NCBI RefSeq assembly: GCF_000003855.2
Contig: NW_003101674.1
Span: forward strand, 2,322,250-2,386,249
Source of the DNA: Blastomyces gilchristii SLH14081
Lineage: Eukaryota; Ascomycota; Eurotiomycetes; Onygenales; Ajellomycetaceae
DNA length: 64,000 nucleotides
Direction of reading: 5' to 3'
This document shows, piece by piece, positions 10,231 to 21,750 of this stretch. Each line of letters opens with the position of its first letter. Positions within the stretch are counted from its first letter, which is position 1. A program made the position numbers and the translations under genes. A model generated the notes under the pieces. The model was not told the origin of the DNA and searched no databases. It saw only the letters and a program-made list of their open reading frames with translations.

Positions 10231-13200
10231 GAACTAGGCCGATATCCCCAATCTCGTTACAACTTTTGGCGGGCCAATCACTCAATCCCTGGTAATCGTT
10301 CATAAAAATAAACTCATACCGATAAGTCGGTTTCGTGTTGATTATCCTTTCTCTCAATTTTTCTATTTATTTTCTCCCACCGGGATTTGCGGAAGAGGAG
10401 AGCGAGAGTACGCTAGGCCAGCCCTAAATTCTCGATTACCATGTTTTTAGACTGGGAAGGGCTCAGTGGCGGAATTTCCTTTCCCGAGCAAGGGCTGGGA
10501 CTCAGAAGTTCCCTCATTGTTACTAATATAATGCTCGGCGTTGAAGGTTTTTTCTCGGTGGGTCCTCACTGGTTGTGGCGCCCGATGTTAACTAGTTCTC
10601 CTCATTCATAAATTAGAATTGTGGCGGTTTCTCGCCTCATCCTTGTGGTCTGGTCTGGAAACGGCGGAGCCCTCCGGTGCCGAGAGCACAGGTTCCCGTC
10701 GGCAGCTATTTATGTCATCGTAAAGCTAAATAGTAGTTGTCTATGTCACCTTTGAGAGGGAAACATGCTCATTAATATCTGATACCTTGCTGCAGCCGAT
10801 TTATTCTTAGGATGCAATTATCAAGAGAGCAGTTTTTGATTGTGATCATGGCACTCACAACTTCTCCCCACAAAATCCAGATATGTGACTGTGTGAGTTC
10901 CCAAGTCATTGCCTAACTACCAGTGAAAACAAATATTCAGTGTCTGCAGACTGTGGGAAAGCTGTGTGTGCAGTATAGAGCCATTGTGTCATCTTCTACG
11001 GAGAAAAGAGGAATATTTGGAAAATATTTCCTTTTCCATAATTAGCCCATTTTAAATATTTCAGGAAAAAAGAAAGGGGGAGTTAAGTTATTAACTTATA
11101 AACATAAACAAGGGGTCTGTCTGTCTGGTTCTACTCTGAACTGAGGTAGATTGTGTTAACATTTCACTATGCAAGTAAGTATACTCTGTAGTATGCGCCT
11201 CTATGCGTCATCATACACAATAGATAAGATCTTGCATATCTTAAGAACTTAATAGAATCAACTATCTTACGAGTCTCTTTTCTCTTTTTGCCACTGCTTT
11301 GTTCATAACAGATGATGTCATGGCATTATTTATTTACTAACTATGTATGTTATCTGAACAACTCATATTGGAAGTTTTCTCCTTTGATGGTTGGTCGGTT
11401 CCTCAAAGTAGAAATATACATGTATAACTCTTGAAATCTATAAATATTTATTCTCTCACTGCCTCTTAAAATAGAAATGATGATAAAGTCCTTCATGACA
11501 TTCATATTTCAATAATTTCCCTTATTTCATCCGTTGCAGTGTCAACTATACATGTACCTCTCCTGCTCGCAATCAAACACTTCTTGTGGGTAACTAGTAG
11601 TTAGTAGCCTGCTAGAGCCGGGCAAAGAAGGAAAAAAAAAATAAAAAATGGGGTCTCGGCGCCGCCATTGCCTTCCACAACGCTAGCTAGCCTGGAGGTT
11701 AAAATAAATCTCAGACTGACTTTTGACTTTCATTTGAGATTCACAAATTGTGAATCACTTTCATCTAAAGAGAAGAAGAATATAAATGTATAATTTTTTA
11801 TATAAAAAAAAAATTCAATCTATCTTGTTTGAAAGTAATCAATTTTTTTCGAAAATAATAAATTATTCTCATATTTTTTTTTTTTAAAGAAGTAGTTATA
11901 GATTATGATACTTTATATTTAAGAAATAGAAATATGAAAATAAAAATTATTATTATCATGAGAACATTGATTTCTCTACTCTGTAAACTTTAAAATAATA
12001 CAGACATGTTGAATCAATGAAGTTGATTTACTTTTCTCATTCATGAATTATAAGCGGCCGCACGTGACCCAGCGAAGATGGGGGGGGTTCGTCGTCGCAT
12101 CGCAACGGCATCCAAAATCTTACCCTCTAGATGTCCTCCCCGTCCCCCTCCATCGCGGCATGCGTCGAGAAGTTGTCATCCTCGTGAATAGCCCCCCCGG
12201 GGAGGGGGGGGGGGGGGGTGGCGGCAAGGTATCTATCATATGTCATATGCCCATGTCAGTCAGGACTCAGAACCTGGCCATCGATCGAGGCAAAAAGAAG
12301 CTCTTCGATCTGAAACGACGTCTTTTAGGCACATCTCGCCGTGACAAAAAGCACCGTTTGCCGCATCTCGGATAAAAAGTCCCTCCCAAGGGGCAGGCAT
12401 GGCGTGGTTGTGCACTACAGCACCACACCCCTTCATCGAGCATTGCGGGCCTCCCCTCCCGTTCCCGTTCTCGTTCCTGTTCTGTTCCAGGGCGCGTTAT
12501 AATGCGTCACAAGGCGGGGCGATGTGCGATGTGCGATGTGCGATGTTCTCGGACACGCTGCGCGTGGAACTCCGCCCGTTCGACCTCCGAGTCGTCGTCA
12601 ATGTGAAAGACTCGGTGTAGGGCACGTCGAGGTTTTTCGATGATAAGATCCACACCGCCTCGCTCGCTTCCCAAGGATTCGCTCTTGCAGCTGGAGAAAA
12701 CGACTCTCGAGAAGGTGATGGAGCCTTGAAGGATTGAAGGGGGTAGGGTAGAGAGCACGGAGCCGGTGGTCTGGGCTGATCAGGTTGTGGAGGACCTGCT
12801 GAGAAGCAAGCTGCCCCTGACGGTTTGGAAGGGGGTGAAGGGCAGAGGGAGTAAGTTACCTGGTAGTCGAAGACATCTATGGTTGGTTACGTCGAGATTT
12901 TTGAGACATCACCCGCATTGGCCTTTTTTTAGTAGAAGGGAAGATGCATCTCTAATGTCTACAGTAAGCTTTCTTCGGATATCTATTCTTTCTGCATAAG
13001 GTAGAAAATGCACATATCACACGCGCGAAGATAGTTGTGAATGGAAAGATCTTGACCATAGTTAGCAAAAGTAATGCACGTATAAATATAAGCTAAAAAA
13101 CAATGTTTTCCATCCATCCACCAATCACCACAAATATTTGCGCTCATCACTCACATCAATGTAATCCATCCATCCCGACGAAAACTTCGAAATATCCACC

Positions 13201-13528
13201 CCCCCCGCCACCCCCAAAATCATCATATCCGTTAACCGTAGCTTGAGTATATATATATATGTATGGATGTATAAAGCGAGGAAAGTTTGATATATCATGT
13301 AGTTATAACAATGAAAACATAAACCATAAACATGAACAAAAGGGGGAAATGAGGAGAAAAGATAGATAAGATCTAAATCTTCATCCCTCCCCCATCCACT
13401 ACCAGCACAGTTTCAGTGGAAACAACCAACACCATCGCTGCATCTGATCACATACAAAAACGCACCAATTTTTCATTTTTCATTTTTCATTTCAACTTTT
13501 TGGCAACACTCACACCAGCGACCACCCT
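10231..13528. other. 3.3-kb spacer with AT-rich island and GC-rich patch
   Basis: 10231-10800 is the upstream region of the MCT-like gene, ordinary composition. 10800-12045 is AT-rich with CpG scarce. 12050-12860 is abruptly GC-richer, with G/C homopolymers, and has open frames of 60-110 codons without recognisable domain. 12990-13528 holds the 3' flank of the SVOP-like gene, including a (TA)n patch near 13246. Confidence 0.5.
10800..12045. other. AT-rich island, probably an old repeat relic
   Basis: This stretch is rich in A/T runs, with almost no CpG in its last 350 bases (11700-12045). It contains short inverted pairs such as GATTCACAAATTGTGAATC near 11740. Composition changes sharply at about 12050, where a GCGGCCGCACGTGACC string begins. 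No coding remnant is legible in any frame. Composition resembles the repeat block at the right end of the window, so a decayed mobile element is plausible but unproven. Confidence 0.4.
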
Positions 13529-16201
13529 TTACAAACTCGCCCTCCCCCTCGTCTCAATCGGCAACAAAACCATCGCCACAAACGCCGCAAGCATCAAGCC
13601 CCCAGACGCATAAACCGGCGCCTTGGGGTTGCCCGAGCTGCCATAAATAGCCACAATGGGCGCCAGCAGGCCGCAGATGCGGTTGATGCAGCTGGCGATG
13701 CCCGTGCCCGTGCCGCGGTTGGGCGCGGGGAACACTTCCGGCGTATACGCGTAGAGCACGCCGTACATGATGTTCTGGAAGAAGGCTTCCAGACACGAGC
13801 AGGCGAGCTGGACGTCTGGGTCGTCGGAGATGGTGAAGCAGAAGAGGGTGACGGCGGTAAGGGCGGTGGAGATGGCCATGGTGCCCTTGCGCCCGACGTA
13901 GGGGATGTCGACGGTGTAGCAGGCGAGGATGGAGCCGGGGACGCCAACGATGGCGGTTATGGCATAGTTGCGGTAGACTGTGTGGGGGGTTGGGTATTGC
14001 TTAGTTGGTTGGGTTGGAGATGAATGTATATATATGTATACGCATATTTTTGGATCCTCTCATAAGGAGATTTTGAAGAACTGTGGGAGGGTATAGGTAT
14101 GGCTGGAGGCTCTGAACATACCAATTGAAACGGGTGTTTCTCCGCTATTCCCGAGGTATTGGGGTAAGAAGGCGTTGAAAAGGGGATATCCCATGCCAAT
14201 GGTGCCCCAGCAGAACCAAAGGAGAACAGCTAAGAAATACGTTAGCTACAATAACTACTTCTTCCCCACCCTTTTTCCTTCTTTTTTTCTTTCCTCATTA
14301 GTATCATAAAATAACGAAGGGAACATACTCGTAAACCCCATCCTCTTAGTCGCAAAAAGCGGCGCAATCCGCTGCGCAGAAAACTTAGACAGCTGCCTCC
14401 TAACAATCTCCGAATTCGACAATTTCTGCTGATCAGGAGAAATTTGCTCAGGGTGGCCGCCAATCTCGTTCAGGATTTCATTGGTCAGCCAAGTCTTGGC
14501 TCCATTCTTATACGCGATGGCATGGACGGTGGCCACAGCTTCTTCCTGGCGGCCACGGGAAAGAAGGAACTTGGGCGACTCGTAGAGATGGAAGAGGAAG
14601 AAGCGGCAGAGGAACATGACGAAGGTCAGGGCGCCCAGGGTGATGACGAGATAACGCCAGCCCATGTTGTTTTCCTTTGTGCAAAGTAGATCTGCTGGGT
14701 CGCACGAGAAATTTGGGATGAGGCCCCAGGCAATCATACTGGAGTAGATCATCACTGTTAGCTTTCTGCAAGGGAAGCCCAGGAAAACTGGGGGGGGGGG
14801 AACCCAATGATAAGAATATATGTATATGTATATATTTACCTTCCGACAAGGGTACCAAGGGGCCACCAAATACTCAACATTGTTAGGAGATTGCCCGAAG
14901 CAAAGGGCAGGAATTCCAGGAACAATGCGCCATCAACGGGCAGATTGCCACCAACTCCCAGCCCTAGACATGCGAACATCGAACAGACACTAAGAAAAGA
15001 AAAGAAGAAAAACGTTAGTTTCTATACTTCACTTTTTGCGACCCTAGCCTGATAGCTAGAACTTGCTCAACCTACCCAACCCATGTCGGGCTACCACCCG
15101 ACGCAAGGCCGAAAACACCAGTGATGAGCAAGGTCAGGTTAAACGCGAGACGACGACCGATCATGTCCGACGCGGTACCCCAGACCACAGCTCCAACACA
15201 CAAGCCAACGAACAGCGAGCAGGTTGTGAAGCGGACATAGGACTCGTCAATCCCGAATTCCACGGAAAGACTTGGTAATGTCAAAGCAACGCCCTACAAA
15301 CAAACGGGGAGGACTTGTTAGCCTATCCATATATATTTTTAACCCCTGAGTTTCTTTCGTATTCGCTTATTCTTTTTTTTTTTTTTAAAAAAAAAAAAAT
15401 CTTCAGATGACGGTTATGGTAAAACATACCTGTAACCAGAGGCTGCAATACAGTTCAAAACAAATGAGTTATTAGCCGGCCAATTTCCACAATATATATT
15501 ATAAGTCGAGAAAAGAGAGAAAAGGGGTGGGGGGGGGGATGTTTAATCTCAACGTACTTGTCTGCCAACCAGCCAAAACCACAGAGAACAAACAACTGCC
15601 ATTGATATTTTCCCATTCCAATATCCTGGACAGCCAAGTTAATCACTTTTGATTTACCTATAAGCAGCGATTGAAAAAAAAAAAAAAGAATTAGATCCAT
15701 CATCTTCAACAAACATAAAAACAGATAAAGCGAGCTATCCTGGTCGCGTCAGGGGAGGAGGGGGCCCCCTGTTATGAACCAAAACCGGACAAGGGGAGCG
15801 ACAAATGGACGGGCCTATGGTAAAGTTTGAGTGATAAAAGTAGGCCGGCCTCCTCTCTTCCAAATCGAGGAAGTTTGCTTTGAGAGTGACATGGAGAGAG
15901 AAAAAGAAAGCACAGAAAAACATGTAATATATCAGCAAAACATACGATCATATGCGGTATCACTGCCCGATGTTGCCACATCGCTCTCTACCTCAGCTCT
16001 GATGGCATCCAAAGTCAAGCCAGAGTACTGCTGGTCGCTCAGGGAAGACGAAGAGCCCTTTTCTGCTACATTGTCCGATTTTCCGTCTCCAGAGTTGGTG
16101 GGGGAGGCGGGGTTTTTGTGTTGGGCTTGCGCCAGAGGCACCACAACGCCAGGGAAGGACGAGAGGTCGTTATTCTTCAAAGGATTCACGAAGAACGGCA
16201 T
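13529..16201 (-). CDS. SVOP/SP-type MFS transporter, 8 exons
   Basis: Spliced model of 576 aa: exons 15946-16201, 15558-15657, 15430-15442, 15076-15293, 14840-14989, 14329-14765, 14122-14229 and 13529-13977. All introns are GT..AG and all junction phases agree; total length 1731 nt is divisible by three. Start ATG (MPFFVNPL) at 16201. The first about 80 residues are a hydrophilic cytosolic tail. The core has GFGWLADNLWLQGVALTLPS, then MFS motif A as ASDMIGRRLAFN, LGVGGNLPVDGALFLEF, WRYLVITLGALTF, and in the second half DIPYVGRKGTM and YTPEVFPAPNRGTGTGIA. These are hallmarks of SV2/SVOP-like members of the sugar-porter branch. Substrate (organic anion, phosphate or sugar) cannot be told. The third exon is only 13 nt and supplies most of NLWLQ. 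Confidence 0.9.
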
Positions 16202-16713
16202 GGTTTCGGTTTTGCTTGTCTTTTTTTTTGGTTTTGGGGGGGGGGGGGAATGGGTTGGTGTTAGATGTAAGCTGCGTTGGGCGCTGTTGCTTTGGAAAGG
16301 CCGGTGGAGGAGTTGTAGATGTAGTAGGTGTATGATTGTTGAGTCTATCAGAGAAACATGAACGCGTGTTTGGGGGGGGTTTGCTCTAGTGATTGGTAGA
16401 TAGATAGATGGATATAGACGACTCGTTTTTGTGTCGCACAGGGCTGGATATGTCAGAACATATGCGTGAATTGGCGTCAGGCTACCTGCTGGAGTGAAAT
16501 ATTGCTGCATCTGGGAATCCCGAGGGCGGGGGCTGTTGTTGGATTGTTGCTTTGGGATGGATAGACCACAGCCTTAAATCAGATACCAATCAAGATTGCT
16601 GCTCAGGGTTTATCCAATTGACGGAGCACGAAAGTATGCGTATGCGGGGCCCCCAAGTTGGTTTGTCGGATGTGGGTAGTAGTAGTAGAACCCGTTTTTT
16701 GTATCACTCACAG

Positions 16714-16754
<41 letters not shown>
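16714..16754. repeat. Poly-A tract (41 nt)
   Basis: Uninterrupted run of 41 A in the spacer upstream of the SVOP-like gene, followed by CAACAAACAACA. It could be the tail of a retroposed sequence, but no body of an element is visible on its 5' side. Confidence 0.95.
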
Positions 16755-16755
<1 letters not shown>

Positions 16756-17101
16756 AACAAACAACAGGAAGTATATAGGGAATCAAGGTGTATAAGGCAC
16801 CTGGTGAAATTTGTGCAATTTAAAGTCAAAACACAGAATGTGGAGAAGCTCAAGGGTATGGTATGTATGTATATATAGAGATATATATATCATGCGATAT
16901 ATGTGCTTGCAACCGGTACAACCCGGCCTATTCAAGAACAGGGGATGTGAGGCCCACCAGAAATAATAATACAAGAAAGATTATCCCGAGAACAGGATGG
17001 GGTCGTGGGTTATATATACTTCTTCAGTATCGGTAGGCCGAGGTATCGAATGCACCAGGACCAAAAAGAGTAATGCGGGAGGGAAGAGAGATAGAGGAAG
17101 C

Positions 17102-17192
17102 GCTGTGAGCTGTGAGCTGTGGGCTGTGGGCTGTGGGCTGTGGGCTGTGGAGTGAAGTGTGAAGTGATACAGGGATACAGGGATACAGGGAT
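17102..17192. repeat. Two short tandem arrays (GCTGTGG)n and (GATACAGG)n
   Basis: About six copies of a 7-nt unit (GCTGTGG with GCTGTGA variants) at 17102-17150, then three copies of GATACAGG-like 8-nt units at 17166-17192. Confidence 0.85.
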
Positions 17193-18800
17193 AATAAGGG
17201 AAAGGGAGAAATCAAGCAAGGGAAGGGGCAAAAAGTTAAAAAACTACAGGAACTGCCCAGCTTTGTCATTGGATGCAAAAGCGCGCAAAAAGGAAAGAAA
17301 GCATAAGAAAAAGCAAAAAAAGCTAGGTAAGGGTCTGCGCCGCCTCGTAGGGTGTTAGGGGAAGCAAAAGAAGACAGGAGACAAAAGGAAAAGAGGAAAG
17401 AAACAAGAGGAAAGTAATTAGCTGAACAATGTTGTGCTACAGCATAATAGTAGTATATAGCTTAACTATAGCGAATTACACTAGTCTCAAAATAAGTTAA
17501 CCCCACAGCAATTAGTTAGTAGTCAGAAGCTATACTGCGTACGCTGTACGGAGTACGGAGTAGAGCCACATGGTTGCTTAAAATGCAACTCTGGAGTCAT
17601 TATCCCATTTGTCTCACACATTTTTCTCAAAATAATCCACAGATTTTATTCAAAAGCAGTATGGAATTCAATAGATGAGAGTATTCTCTATAATCTATCT
17701 ATTATTAGATGGCTGCAGTCACAGAGGCAGAGAGGTGATATACAAAATATTGAGAGAGAAAAAGGTTGCATCTACGGAGTAACTACTGAACAACGATCAA
17801 CAGTGCATACTTCAAACTACTTTGAGACTAGTGTAAAAGTTTCAAACTTTATTCAGGTACTTCCCAAGACAAGGAACCATCAGAGAGCCCGAACTCAATC
17901 CCATTGGTAAGCATATCCCCAGCCAATCATAGACAGGGAGTTAAAATGGCCGATGGATCTTAAACTCAAAAAGCGAACTCAGTCCCAACCTTCCGAGGTT
18001 CAAGGGACTGCAACTTTGCAAAAAACCTTGCAAACCTTGCAAACCTTGCACAGACATGTGAGGACACACACAAGTTTACAGAAGAGAAAACCAATCAATT
18101 TCCTTCCTAAATAATGTCCGACCAATCACTTGACGGGGGAGTCGAGTTTTTGTAAGCCAAGAATATTATCTAAGCTTGTAGAATTTTTCTCATAGCCGCC
18201 TCCCCTCCCATTGGCTGGTTTCGAGGAAATGGCCCCTGTCGCCCTTGAGTCCCTTCCCTTCCCCCACAGAAAACATCTTGGTAACTTGGTAGTTAAGCTC
18301 CACCCGAGCCGACGCCATTCCATTCCTGAAACAACACAACAAATATGAAGCCACTTTCGTCATTGCCAAGCCGCGGGCATTTCGGGGGAAATGCTTAAGT
18401 TAAGGGTTGGGTTGTGCACGGGTGTTCTTCATACTACCTAAGGTAACAATAATAATCAAAAGTATTCAACTGTGTATCAGTTCGCGTGTACCTTTCTAAT
18501 AATAGGTAACGTAACGCGGATACCTAGGTACGATCGATACTTCCCGTTGAGGTAACTAGGAGTTAGAGAAGTGCGTGAAAACGGAACAGAAAAAGAGAAT
18601 ATCAAGAACGAAGCGGTTGGAGGCAAATTACTCCACTTAGCAGGCGCATGTGGAGTTGTGCTATCCTTCGATTCTTCCAGTTGTGTCACTTGTGTACGCA
18701 GTGTATGAATCTTCCTTGTTTCCTTCTCTGCTGAGATTGGGTAGAAAAAGTAGAGGCAGGTTGTCTTCCCAGATGGATGTGCCACAATATGACTGCCTGT

Positions 18801-18802
<2 letters not shown>

Positions 18803-18833
<31 letters not shown>
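18803..18833. repeat. Poly-T tract (31 nt)
   Basis: Uninterrupted run of 31 T in the spacer; no coding context. Confidence 0.95.
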
Positions 18834-18835
<2 letters not shown>

Positions 18836-19726
18836 GTATGCCACGTTCATGTAATGAAACAAGTTCCAAACTGCTGCTCTTAACACCGATGTCACACTTC
18901 TTCAGTCAGAGTAGTCTACACAGCGCCACCACGAGTTCGGACTTCTGAGTGCCCCGTCCGGATGCTGACTCTGTAAGCTTTCGTCATCTATCTGTCAGCT
19001 ACTGGGGCAAAGGAGCTCAATCACGATTCACCACCAATTAACACTGGAGGAAGAGGAACACACAGGAGAGCTAGCCTTGGTTGACACTAATCAGACTCGC
19101 GTGACGTGAGGAAAGTTGGAGAACATTGTTCAATTGTTAAAAGTGCAATTGACAGATGGAGATCCCATCCACATGCAAAGTCAATTGATCCAACACAACT
19201 CAAACCAGACCAAGCGCACGCGATCAAACAGACTAGGTAGATAGGACTAGTTATCTAAGGTACATGTACATACATGTATCAATATGCCCCAATCGATTGG
19301 GACGACGATGAGTGATGAACGAACCTGTGCCAGGCGCTCGTATGCAGAGAGATGATAATTGATATTTTATTAGAAATAGCCTGTGTGCCAGGGCGGCGGG
19401 TTTCTCTGCGCTGGTGCTTGGTTGATCTGATCCTATCTTTCTAAAAAAAATCAAATGTTTCAACTTTTTTCTTTCTCAGGAGTTAGATCCCTTTTTCTTA
19501 GAGAAAGGGAGGGGCGAGGTTAATCGCTATAACAGGGTAATATGGGGAACTTCCTTTATAGCAGCAGTAACATACTATGTACAGAGTAATGATATGAACT
19601 GATTCAATATCCGCAGTTTTTGCAGCGGGTCGCTTCCTACAGACACAGACACAGATCATCATCAGAAAGCACAATAATAATTATCAATCTTATGCACAGC
19701 ACGGCCCATTTCGGAATAGCCATCGC

Positions 19727-19762
19727 ATTTTTATTTTTATTTTTATTTTTATTTTTATTTTT
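19727..19762. repeat. (ATTTTT)n microsatellite
   Basis: Six or so perfect 6-nt units followed by an A run. Confidence 0.9.
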
Positions 19763-20088
19763 AAAAAAAGCCATTAGTTATGAACTCGATACGAGGACCC
19801 CGGAACTTCACCACGATGATCACCGTACAAACACGAGGAAAGGCGGGACGGGGTCTGCAGACTTGTAGGTCTTGTAGGCGGTTTGATTGCAAGGGCGGGT
19901 GTTTGGCACTGTTGGTGTTTGGGAGAACAATAATTTCTAACGTTAGTTAACTATGCGACACATCAAAATATGAGGATTATCCGCCAGAAGCGATCCCGAT
20001 TCCGCAAACTAACAAACAAATTTCCCAATTGCGAATCGCATCCGTTCGCTTATGAATAGTTACAGAAGGCATCCATATGTGTAGTTAC

Positions 20089-20089
<1 letters not shown>

Positions 20090-20184
<95 letters not shown>
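20090..20184. repeat. (ATT)n microsatellite, about 31 units
   Basis: Perfect trinucleotide array of about 95 nt. On the minus strand it reads (TAA)n, the same unit that ends the LINE at 61325-61350. An Asn-repeat minus-strand open frame through it is an artefact. Confidence 0.95.
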
Positions 20185-21750
20185 ATAAAAGAGTGGGGGT
20201 GAATAATAGATAGCCATGCATTCGCCATGACTTCTTTCAAGCTTCGATTTGACACCCTGCTGGGCCATGCTTTACTTCATCTCTTCTTGAATGTTTCGTT
20301 AATAATCCAAGGCTAGCTTTCGCTTGATGGAGCTTGGAAAAGAGCAGAGTTCTACTCAGTCACTGCTGCTTGTCAATCTCATCTCTCTCTCTATCTCTCC
20401 GTGTCTGCTGCTGAGCATCAACATAAAAATAGCACACATGGGAAGTGGGACTTTGCTTGTTCTTGCCCACTATTACGAGGAGCAGGAATAATCTAGTCAA
20501 GTCCATCCATAGTCACCCATGCGATAAAGTATATTCTTAAGCAGTGGTGATTCCAAGAGGAAACGGGTGATACTGCGATTGTGATGATCTCTTCTTATTC
20601 GGCACATCAATCACTACAATTCTTTGGAAAACAAATAAAATGAATGCCTTGGGTATACATATAAAGTTATCTACGGCGGCATGCCTAGAGTACTCAGAAA
20701 GTAAACATGGTCGCTTGCTTGAATTACTTGTTTTGTGCTATACAGAGTATGGAACCATGAAAGATGACTGATAGAAGTGATTAAAAAGAGAATATATTAT
20801 TTATAGAAGCAGATTCATACAGAGATTAAATGTTTCAATGAAGAAATTGTACTGTACAGTACGGAGTACTTTAAAAAGTATGACGATATGCCATGACATT
20901 TTATTTTCATATATTGGGGGGGAAGGAGGGGGGGTAGCTAGTTACGATACGACCCCGTATATGTCCTATACATATAAGAAAAACATTAAAAAAGACAAAA
21001 TAGAAAAGGAAACAGAGAAACTTTCTCATAAGCCATATCTCACCTCAACTCACTCATGCTCTAGATAGAAAAGGGGAAAAAAAAACCTTATGGCCCCTGA
21101 CCGAGCCCATCCATCATCCCAAGGTTTCCCCCAAGGCTTCTTGCCATTTATAACGTAGTATGTGAAAAACTAAGTTTTATGCCCTGTGCCGTGGATCCTG
21201 TGGCCTCGGGTGTCACACCAAATACAAGGGGGGAAAAAATGAGAGAGGTGGGGGAGGGGGGAGGAAGAAGACGAGGGAAGGAAGGCAGATAGGAGGAAGT
21301 GGAGGAGGTGAAAAGGATAACAGCGCGTGGAGGGGTAGAGATTGGGTTGAGGGAAACATAAGAGATCGCTTGTTTTTCCTTGCCCACCCTTCTACTAACA
21401 AGAGCGAGTCATGCTATCAGCTGTATATATAAAATGATAATATATAGATATCAAAAAGCTAGACAAAAACAGCACAATATGATCGTTAGAGGAAGGGGAA
21501 AAAAGAAAGTAGTGCAGGCATAGAATATATAAGGAAATCATGAAAGGGGGGAGACAGGGAGACGATATCGGAGTCAAAAATCAGCATCAAGAGCAAGGTA
21601 AGAAGGGAGGTTGGGGGAAAAGAAATTCAAGGACAAGATCTAGCCAGATCTATACACGACAAGTCGCAATCAAGATTCAGCATCCCATACATATACCCAC
21701 ACAGAATCCAACAGAAGAAGGGAAAGAAAAAGAAAAACAAAACATCATCA

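Larger units (their letters stand above)
16202..21750. other. 5.5-kb spacer with simple repeats
   Basis: Upstream of the SVOP-like gene and downstream of the kinase gene. No supported gene: all open frames are short, without domain, and many run through homopolymers. It contains long poly-A and poly-T tracts, several microsatellites and several copies of the TACGGAGTA motif (near 17548, 17555, 17773, 20860). 21070-21750 is purine-rich and likely includes the kinase 3' UTR. Confidence 0.5.

Noticed and set aside
20050..20268. Poly-Asn open frame on the minus strand
   Set aside because: Produced by the (ATT)n microsatellite.
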